This document shows, in pieces, positions 1-10,191 of a stretch of 54,700 nucleotides of DNA. Source of the stretch: Halisarca cf. caerulea (lineage: Eukaryota > Porifera > Demospongiae > Chondrillida > Halisarcidae); contig CAUJGJ010000060.1 of the NCBI GenBank assembly GCA_963170055.1, positions 15,001 through 69,700 on the forward strand, written 5' to 3'. Position 1 is the first letter of the stretch. The number at the start of each line of letters is the position of its first letter. Below the pieces are notes generated by a model. That model had not been told where the DNA came from and did no database searches. It worked only from the letters and a program-made list of their open reading frames with translations. The translations under genes and the position numbers were made by a program.

Positions 1-2031
1 AGTGGGACTCGTTCACTGACTGAATCGAAGTTCTTCACAAACAGACCAAGACCTCCACCAAATCCATGCACCATTACCACTGGGTACTTCTCAGAAGTTG
101 CGTTCTCCTCTGATTCAGTTGGAGGGTTGAAAACAGCTGTCCTGATCTTCACTCCTGGTTGCACTTCGACCATTTCATCATGATAAGGAGTCTTAACATC
201 TACAGCAAAGAACAGTCACTGCAAGTGAGTGTACGCATGCAATATGTCCATAGATGCATGTACATACGTTTGTACACACAAACGAAAAGAGGAAACTGGT
301 ACACAAACAGGCAGATTAGCTAAGTGGTGATACAGTATACACCTTATCACAACAGCCCATCAAATATATGCGTATCTATGTTTACAAAGGGCAGGTGTCA
401 TAACAACTCTTCATACATTACCTTACAGTACAACAAAGTGAGGACTTTATTCTGTCAGTGTTTTGGACAAAGTACAGAAAAGACATTATACCGAAGGTTG
501 GATGTTTAACAAAAAATACGCAGGAAGCCAAGTACAGACAAACTAAAGACAGAACTACACACGTACGTACATGTGTCCCTACATGCGTACAGTACACGAG
601 TCCCTACATACATACAGTACATGAGTCCCTACATGCGTACAGTACACGAGTCCCAACATACATACAGTACATGAGTCCCTACATACGTACAGTACATGAG
701 TCCCTACATGCGTACAGTACACGAGTCCCTACATACATACAGTACATGAGTCCCTACATGCGTACAGTACATGAGTCCCTACATACGTACAGTACATGAG
801 TCCCTACATACGTACAGTACATGAGTCCCTACATACGTACAGTACATGAGTCCCTACATACGTACAGTACATGAGTCCCTACATACGTACAGCAGGTGTA
901 GGCATGTATGCATGTCAGCATTCAAACAATCTCATGAGAGATACAGTACATACACGTCAGTCATGTATCCACGAGGCACACCCCCTTCCCCTCCCCCACC
1001 ACGACCAAGATCCTTCACTTCTCTACATAAACACCACCTGTCTATAGAGCCCACGCGTACTTCGTCCCTTGAGTGCTCTTTGTACACAGATTTCACTGTA
1101 TGTGCATACACATAGCCTACAAACACTGAATCAGTGTATGAAGCGTTTACTTACATTTCAGTACATTGCGTTCAGCCTCTTCCAGTGCTTCTTCTGAAGT
1201 TGGTTTCCATGATGGTAGTGATGGGAGTTTCTCAGAAAACCACGACACCCACCTAGATAGGCAGGTAGATAAATAGGTAGGTAAGTAGGTAGATAGGTAG
1301 GTAAGTAGGTAGATAGGAAGGTAGGTAGGTATGTAGGTCTTAGGTACATAGGTGGGTAGGTAGGTACGTACGTAGGTAGGTAGATAGGTAGGTAGGTAGG
1401 TACGTAGGTCTTAGGTACATAGGTGGGTAGGTAGGTAGGTAGGTAGGTAGGTAGGTACGTAGGTCTTAGGTACATAGGTGGGTAGGTAGGTAGGTAGGTG
1501 GGTGGGTGTGTAGGTAGGTGGGTAGGTACGTAGGTAGGTAGGTGGGTGGGTGGGTAGGTAGGTCGGTAGGTACACTAATACACCTCGTGCTGATCGATGA
1601 CAACAGCGAAAGAACTACACAATGGTGAACTAAATCTACACAAGAAGTCATCCCACCATAGTCAAGTTGGGATGAGAGCTGGGATGCCCCAGGGATTAGA
1701 CCACAAAGGTCCTATTCCATCCAAACATCGTGTAAACACCAATACTGCCATGGTAACCCTAGAAAAGCAGCCTGTACCGGCTAAATGGTCCCATTGCTAC
1801 ATACAAATGCAATAAACAGTACTGCAAATCAAATTACTAGAAAAAAAAATCAAAAGTTACGCCACACTAATAATATTGTCCAAATATCTGTTTGACCCCT
1901 GTCTTTGAAACTTACCCCTGTTGACCCTCTTCTTTCTGTTCACTTAAGGTTTCCATGGTCTGTGGCGTCAGCGAGTTAGTTTCCGATGTTTCTACTGCCA
2001 ATTCCCCAGCGGGAGATATACTTCGTGCCAT
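1..2031 (-). CDS. ABHD4/ABHD5-type alpha/beta hydrolase, 5' three exons (partial)
   Basis: Three exons join in phase: 2031-1916 (ATG at 2031; GTAAGT donor), 1252-1155 (TAG acceptor, GTAAGT donor) and 199-1, which continues past the left edge. About 137 residues are visible. After a 38-residue polar N-terminus comes WVSWF...LPSWKPTS, then KYVKTPYH, then the oxyanion-hole strand VVMVHGFGGGLGL (HGFGGG at residues 116-121). The W-x-SW-x...W-x-PTS block followed by VHGFGGG-x-GL is the start typical of ABHD4 (N-acyl-phospholipid lipase) and ABHD5/CGI-58 (lipase co-activator). These two differ at the nucleophile: Ser in ABHD4, Asn in ABHD5. That residue lies outside the window, so catalytic status cannot be judged. 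There is no signal peptide or TM segment in this part. The gene is divergent from the channel-like gene at 2333. A (GTAG)n tract fills most of intron 1 and a 25-bp minisatellite lies in intron 2. Confidence 0.85.
573..893. repeat. 25-bp minisatellite in ABHD intron 2
   Basis: About 13 copies of GAGTCCCTACATACGTACAG plus TACAT, at 25-bp spacing (598, 623, 648 and so on to 873). Copies differ mainly at ACATACGT, ACATACAT and ACATGCGT. Frames through it are repeat artefacts. Confidence 0.95.
1253..1575. repeat. (GTAG)n tetranucleotide tract touching an exon acceptor
   Basis: About 320 bp of GTAG with GTAC and GGTG variants, plus a longer period that includes GTAGGTCTTAGGTACATAGG three times. 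Read on the minus strand it is (CTAC)n and runs straight into the TAG acceptor of ABHD exon 2 at 1253, so it supplies the polypyrimidine tract. Confidence 0.95.
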
Positions 2032-2332
2032 TCGAGAAAGACGGGTATTAAGTGTTCTTGAAAGCCTCGATAGTCTGTTCATATATAAGCTGCAACACCT
2101 GAGAATGAGTCACCAAAATACAACGTCTCGTGTCTATGGTCACATGTTATGAAACAGTCATACAGTCACTCGCAAGGGTGTCCAGGAACATGATTTAGGG
2201 AAGTGCATTGCGCAATACGGAGGGTTGGTGACGTCACGAATCATGTTAAAGTCGTTATGAAATAGCTATTAAAGATTGAGCAATGTTACAAAAGGGGGCG
2301 GAGTGGCCACGCCTCTAGGATTCCTCGAGAAA
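2032..2332. promoter_or_regulatory. Short divergent promoter with two bZIP palindromes
   Basis: About 300 bp separate the minus-strand ABHD ATG (2031) from the plus-strand channel-like ATG (2333). It holds ATTGCGCAAT at 2207-2216, a perfect C/EBP-type palindrome, and TGACGTCA at 2229-2236, a perfect CRE, with 12 bp between them. The region is free of the microsatellites that fill the flanks. Joint control of both genes is inferred from the layout. Confidence 0.6.
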
Positions 2333-5300
2333 ATGTCTACGGAAGACAACATCTTTAGTTCCCAGGAGGACGATTCTAACACCTCGAGATCTCCGCTGAT
2401 CAATCATCCGATTCCATTCTCTAAAGTCCAAAGAAAAACGGAAGGAGGACGCTCTTCGGTTAGCATGCTGACAGTCTCCCAAGCACGAGATTACGGTAGC
2501 ACCAGTATCAACACGCGCGAGGTCTCTAGTCCTGAATCGCAGGCAAGCGGCCGCTTGTCCTCAACGAGTTCGTCCGTTCTGCAGAATGTTCCCGAGAGAA
2601 TCGTGCTTGACGAGCACCAGCTGATAGAACTTAGCGACGCGCTGCTGAAGATACAGACCATCATAGAGGCCTCGCGGACCGCTCCTCCGGTCACACGCAG
2701 GAGGTAAGATCAAGATGGTTCTTGTTGCCTCGTGATCAGACTTTACTGTACACCGTGCGTGCATGCTACACCACAATTAAGGGACTAGAATCGCAATGTT
2801 GAACGATAGATCGGTGTCTGTGGTTGAATCGTTGAACCAGGTTGAGCAAATAAACTATGTCCGCGAAATTGAATCGACTCGCCGATTTTGATGGAAGCAA
2901 GTTAACAACCGAAAGGTGGATCGACTCGCCGATTTTGGTCGAAACAGACTTGCAACCGCTATTCTTAAGTAATGATACAGTATAGTTAGAAACATTTCGA
3001 AGTGATATTGGTACCTTTGGAGACACTAGCTACAAAATAATAGAAGTGACGGCAATGTGTGGCTACGCAACACCAGTAGCAGTTTGAGATTGTTCGGTTT
3101 CTTCTTTCGAGCCTTTGTTTCTAGGTGGGTACATTGATTTTAGTCTGAAAGCTGCATAGTTTTAATATTTATCTTACAGATTGGCATGATTGTGTTCCTT
3201 CTCAACAGCAGTGGAAACCTTCAATGGCCTCTATTTGAGCAACCATTGTTTCACTTTAAAGGAAAAACTGCACAAACAAGGGTGTATAAAAACCATTAAA
3301 AATGGTAAAAGGATGTAGGATTGACGTAGGACTGTGCAAAAAGGATCCTCCAAAAACCCATGGAACAAGAGTATTAATTTGCGAAACCAGTGCAGGGCTA
3401 GGTGGGGAAAGGGCAAGACGGGCATGGGGCTAGACGAGCACTGTGTCAATTCCTACACCCTGCAGCACATATATATACAATGTGCTGAACATGCGGAATG
3501 TATGAATTTGTACAGTACTCGTCTAGCCCTATGCCCGTCTTGCCCTTTCCCCACCTAGCCCTGCACCGGTTTCGCAAATTACTCTTGTTCCATGGGTTTT
3601 TGGAGGATCCTTTTTGCACAGTTCTACGTCAATCCTACATCCTTTTACCAGTTTTAAATGGTTTCTATACACCCTTGTTACATAGAATTGAATACTTAAT
3701 GTTTATCTTTAGTTAAGGTAGAGTGCGCTATTTCTGAACAGTCCCTAATGCCAATCAGCACTTTCCCCCTGAGCTCAGGAAATAGAGTTGGAGACATTCA
3801 AGCCTGGCATTTCTTAGCACTAATACAGGACATAACAGCTACTGGAGAATGAAACCTAGATCCTTCTGTGTCAACTAGGAGACTACTGTGTTCAGAATTA
3901 AGGCACTCTACCTTACTATATCTTGTAATTTAAATATAATTAAAAAAACTACAATTATCAATGAAATTTTAAAACATATTAAATGTACATTATGTATAAT
4001 ATTATAGTAAAATGGACCCCCCACACACACACACCCTCAAAGCAAAATTGATAATGGGGTATTCTTCTAGACTAGAAATTATGATTAGAATTTATATCAG
4101 CCAATCTACCTACTAATCCATGCACCATACATGGTATAACAGTGAGACCTCACTTATGTGCACCTCAGATATCCAGTTCCCTCCCCTTTCGCTGTAGTTT
4201 TTGTTGAATCTAATCTACAATAATCCTACTGTACTCCATACTACTGCTCCCTCTTTTGTCCAGTTCGCTCATCTGCAATACCATCCAGAACAGATGTGTG
4301 CAGATAAGGGAGGTCTCACTACATAATGCCAGCACACAGGCCATCCATTGGCAATGTATCTAGTATCTAATATGTGGCGCGTGTTATCGTCACGGGATAC
4401 TGCACACGACAAGAGATTGCAGTTGTTGGACATGCTATGATGAGGAGCTACAATCGTCAAATGCTAAATGTTGTAAACAGTATTCTATTGCATGTGAACA
4501 AGCCCACACGTGCATATTGTTGCTATTGTCAATATGCGACACGTGACTTAAGCTGCCCATTTGATGGTAATTTTCATTTTACAAACGCAAGTTTTCACCT
4601 AGCCCAGTGTGAACCTTTATAGATGACTGGAAATCCATGAGAACTGATTTTGTTTTGTGAGATTTTATTGAATCAGATTTAGAAGTAGAAGAGATCGAGC
4701 AATAAAGTAGGATGGATATACACGACGAGGCCTACGCATCTTCAATTGGTTTGTAGTTAAGAGTATGGTCCAGTATGCCTGAATCTGTCCTAATATGTAC
4801 ATTTCATTTTAAGTTTTATGTAATGAATGGGACCTATAGCATATCCTGCTTACTGGAGAGTGCTTCCAAATTACCAAGTGTTCTGATTTTGGATGTATCC
4901 CTTTGCATATGTACATACACACAATGTCATGTGTGTATATACCCATATGTATGTACATACTATGTGCATGTGTGTGTACTATATGTTTTTCTTTATCCAA
5001 TCTGCTTATTCATAGGAGGATGCTTGGACTCCCCAATTGGCTGGTAACAGATTTTCTTCTATTCACTCTAGTACTTCAGGTTCGTGACAATGCATGATTG
5101 TGTGTCAGCTTTGTGTGACATTTTTGTGTTTGTCTACAGTAGTACACCAATGTGAGTGCCTATAGAATTATCCACACACATTGTCCACAATTATGCAATA
5201 ATACCTCTTCAGTATGCCTTCCATCCAGCTCAGAGGAGAATGTAGTGAAATTTGGTTGGACTGGGACAATATATTTGTCTTTCAACTACTAGGATAGCAT

Positions 5301-8180
5301 TGGTAAATACTGAGTCTCCCTTTTCTCTTCTTGCCTTATGTGCAATGCTGAAAATGTCACTAACAGTAAGTACATACGTACGTATTTCTCATCGATGGTA
5401 AATGCTACAGAAAGTGCCTTGGATGGTGCGTACCAGCCAAGTTCCATTGTAGAAGGATACGTATATTGAGATAAAACAACAATGTACGTATGCATAAATT
5501 TCTGTCTATTCTGTTGTGTCTACTGCTGTAAGGCCATGCATACATTCAAGCTTTCTGAAGCGAGTTAGGCTCTATGAAAGACCTATTTTCCGCTGAATTG
5601 TCATTGTACATGCAGACATTGTGTTTTCAATGACATTGAAAGTGAATTTCAATTTCACTGCATGGAGTTTTGTTCCTTACATTGCCAATAACACTAAGCT
5701 TATAGTCCCTAATTTCATCAGAGCCATTTTCAGCAAAGTGAAATTGTTTAGAGTTGGAAGTCATATTTTGACTGAAGAATAGTTGGAGGAATGAGGAATT
5801 GGTGAATAATTGGGGAAAACAGTGAATGATCAGAGGAAGCTGTAATTAATCTTGGGGATCGGCTAATAAGTAGGTATGGGCCAGAAACATGGCCGCCTGT
5901 TGTTTTCTGAAGTGAGTACTTTACGTGGTAGGATGTTGCCACTACAATATTTTGAAAATCAGAATCAAATTTTCATCAGAAATTGATGGTGCTATCAACT
6001 GTGTTTTCACATATGGCAATTTTTTGTCAGTGAAACCTGTCTATAAAGGCCACTTGAGGACTCAACACTAATCAGGCTCAACAGTGATCTGTGTAGAGAG
6101 GTGGTCTTTATGCAAAAGTACATTTTGGCATATCATTAAGGTGACTTATGATCTAGCCTGGAGTGGTCTCTGTAGAGAGGTGGTCTTTATACAGAAGTAC
6201 ATTGGTATATCATTAAGGTGACTTATGATCTAGCCTGGAGTGGTCTCTATAGAGAGATAGGGTCCTTATAAACAAGTAGTTTAAAACAGACTTCACTGAA
6301 TTGCCTAATGTTCTTCACCTGCTATGTACATGTGTGTACTGTACGTATATACCTATCCAATAGCTTCTTGCGTGCAGGTGCCTACTTCATGCAGGTTGTG
6401 TGGCAGATCTCTGATCATTTGCACAAGATTTGACACGATCCATTGTGTTCTTGGGCACACACCTTCCAGTCTTTAGTAGCCCAGCAATGATGTTTTGTCC
6501 ACATCTATGAATCTGGATATGATAGACTACTTTATAATGTGAACATGCATAATGTAGTGGTGTAGGTTAATTTTAACATGTGACCTATGGTTTCTCATTT
6601 GTAGTAGCCTGGCATTGGGTTACGTATGTCTACATCCATGAATCTGGATATGATAGACTACCTTTGTATGATAAAGACACATAATGTGGTTACGTGTTAA
6701 GTCTGCTATATGCCCACTACACTAGTTTGTCATACATATGAGTCATTCCTATCTGTTCTCCTCTTCCAAAGGTTGTTGTCGTCGGGATTCTGACTATAAT
6801 TGATGGTGTGTTGCAAGGACAGTTTGAGAGGACGACCATTGATCTCATAGTGAGTGCGTACATGTGTGGCCTAGCATATGTTCGTAAGTCTGAGGCCAAA
6901 AACTGTGTTGCCCACCGGAGCAGTTTCCAACAGTGTACTGGGTACTCAGCTGTGTAGTATTTTAACTTTGATTTTGATTAGTGATAGCATGCACCACAAG
7001 GAGAATATTCTAGAAGAATGGAGGACTACCCTGATTAGCCTTTAGGTCTGAAACAACTGAAATTTATGAAACAAACCCAATCTCACTGGGGCTGAGCAAC
7101 CCTGTACATTTAGAATGAAGGGGGACATGCCAGAACATTACAGCACTGGAATCTGGAATCTGGAATGTGGGTGCCTAGGATAGTAGCCATTGGCCAAAGG
7201 CTCTCCCTGATAACCTAAGCTTACCTAACCCTAGCTTAATCGATGTACTTGGACAGTGCATGCATATACATAGTCACCAGCATATTTACTAGTCTTTCGA
7301 ACTGTGCGTATATAGTTATGTCTCACACATACACTGGAAGTTTGTTCTGCATACACACACTAATGCAAATTTATGCTGGTTAGCAAGACTAGATGTTTAC
7401 CCCATAGGCAAAGTGTGCATGCATGGGTTTGCTCAGTACTCGAAGTGCACAAGATACATGTAAGCTGTTCCGTATACAGAGAGGTGTACAATAAGGTATT
7501 TTCACTTTGATAGACAAGTATCTTCACTAGTACAACAGTGCCAGAGAGAGTGGCCATCATTTGAACTTTGTCAGACCATTTTGACCTTTTGGCTATAACC
7601 CAAATATTAGGATATGTGAATTACCCGGCCAAGTACAGCACCACAAGTTTGTAATTTCTTAAGACTTCTCCATCTAATCAAGTACAGATTCTATAGGGCT
7701 AAATCGTTTTGTACACAATAGAATTATATAATGTAGTTTATTCGAAAGGTTTAATACCGAAGCATAGTTATGCTAACATTTGTGCTGTATCTACAACTCA
7801 AACTGCTGTCATGTGTATATACTGTGTTATGTTTTCAAAATGTCTCCATTTCAGTGCAATATTTTGATGATGGTTATCGAAGGCATTCATTTCATATTGA
7901 TGGTGGCTGCCACGGGTGAGTCCTGCGTGCGCTATCGTGCATGCTAGCGCATTGATGTAAGCCTACTGACCATGCACTATACAAATGAACATGTAGGATT
8001 ACAAGTTTCAGCGAAAATACACTCAGTCCAGATCTATGGGCGGCCAAATTTTTTCCGTGTTATCCCTACATATGAACCACTACTGTGTTTCATGAAATAT
8101 TGATGGATTATATAATGTATGACATTGTACTTGTCATGTATATAATTGACTTTAGTATTTAGCACACAAACACATGTGCG

Positions 8181-8240
<60 letters not shown>

Positions 8241-9640
8241 TGCACACTCACGCGCGCACATGCACACACACACACAGATACTTGCATACTAATGTACTTG
8301 CATGCGCACTTGCACACATACAGAGAGTTTTGTATGGCTTGATATAATGCATTTATCATTTAGTTTCTACTTTTCTTTCCAGTCAAACTAGCTCGCCAAA
8401 TTATTCTTCGCAAAGCAAGCTTTTGGTTTCTTGTCCAATGCTTCCTCTCATCCGTTCTCCTGTATGCTGGGATCTACACTCTCATTTACAGATTTGATGT
8501 GAGTACACAAAGTACATGCAGCATTCGTAGCTAAACAGCCCAACCTATTGTGATAGTAGACTCCCAAAATAACAAGGGCACAGTCCTTATCTACAAGTAC
8601 TTTACAATCCCATAGTTTCAGTTTCATAAGTGTCTGTTTTCAGATGTTTCCATACATTTCTACCTTTGATGAAGAACAACCTCTCTATAAAGGATAAAAC
8701 TGCTAGGTGCATTATTGCAACCTTACATTGTTGGACCTAAAGTTGTGTCCTTTGTAGGGAGGTTGTCCTTATTTCGGAGTGTCCGCTATCAGGGACTCAG
8801 CTGTAGTCCTTGCATGCAAAATCGTAGGTCTGAGTTCACCACCATTGGATGGCACTGTGCGTTCTCATTGTGAGACAACCATACTCCACGGGTTACTATA
8901 GTCTGTATGGATATATTGTGCATGCAATGGTTCACAGCAACAAAGCAGCAAAATCAGCTCTTCTATAATGCATGTTTCAATTCCTGATAGCAGAACTGCC
9001 CCTCTGTAGAGTAGCTTGTAACAGCTGCCTACAACTAGCACCACACTGCTGCAGGAAAAAAGTTCACTTCGACTATGAATGAATTTTGAAACATGTATGG
9101 ATATCCCCTTTGCCTTTGGTATTGTATTGTTCCTTCCTACCCTTGTACTTATGTAGTATATACATATGTATTATATTATAATATTATTATGTACATACGT
9201 ATATAAGTTATACTCATCAGGAGTGTAGGAACACTCACACAAGTGAGGGGGCCGTAAGGTTCTAGATGGAGCATATGAAAAGCAATATGTTAGACACGTG
9301 TATGATATTTGACCCCTACTCCTGAAAAGTGAGGGGGCCATGGCCCCCCTGGCCCCCCTGGTTCCTACGCCTATGCTCATTATAGTATGTATGTATATCC
9401 CTAGATAACAGATCTAAAGGTGCCATTTTGTCTGTGCATGTAGACTAAGTACAACAATGTCATAGTTTTATCGTCTACTTTTTTCTTCCCGCTTTTACTA
9501 AACTTCAGAGAACCTCTTTCATTCATTTTGAGCCTTATGCGGAAATTAACACTGTTGACAAAGACTCACACTTGTACACTCTCCTGGCCTTTCTTCAAGG
9601 ATTGTACCTTTCTGTGTCCACTGCTACTCTCTGTGGTGAG

Positions 9641-9706
<66 letters not shown>

Positions 9707-10018
9707 ATGTGTATGTGTGTGCATGTTTTCTTTTAAGAGTACGAGGGTTTTAGTGTATGTGTCAATAGTGTAGGAGATCATTTGGTAGTTGAGGTGCTGT
9801 CCTGAAGTGCTTGAATCTGTATGATGCCCTTGTTATATGGTTTACTACTGAAAGTAATGATAAATGTAATATTTGCACCCCTGGTTCTAACATCCATGTG
9901 TGCATGTGAAAGTGTGTGTACGTGAATACGTTCGTATATACGTGAATGTGTGCATGCATGTATGCTTGATGGCTCATGTGTTTGTGTACGTGTGTGTGTG
10001 TGTGTCCATGTGTGTGTG

Positions 10019-10080
<62 letters not shown>

Positions 10081-10149
10081 TATGTGTGTGTGTGTGTGTA
10101 CGTATGTGTGTGTGTGTGTGTGTGTGTACGTATGTGTGTGTGTGTGTAC

Positions 10150-10191
<42 letters not shown>

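Noticed and set aside
2276..2332. Upstream extension of the channel-like protein from TTG at 2276
   Set aside because: A non-ATG start; the ATG at 2333 has better context.
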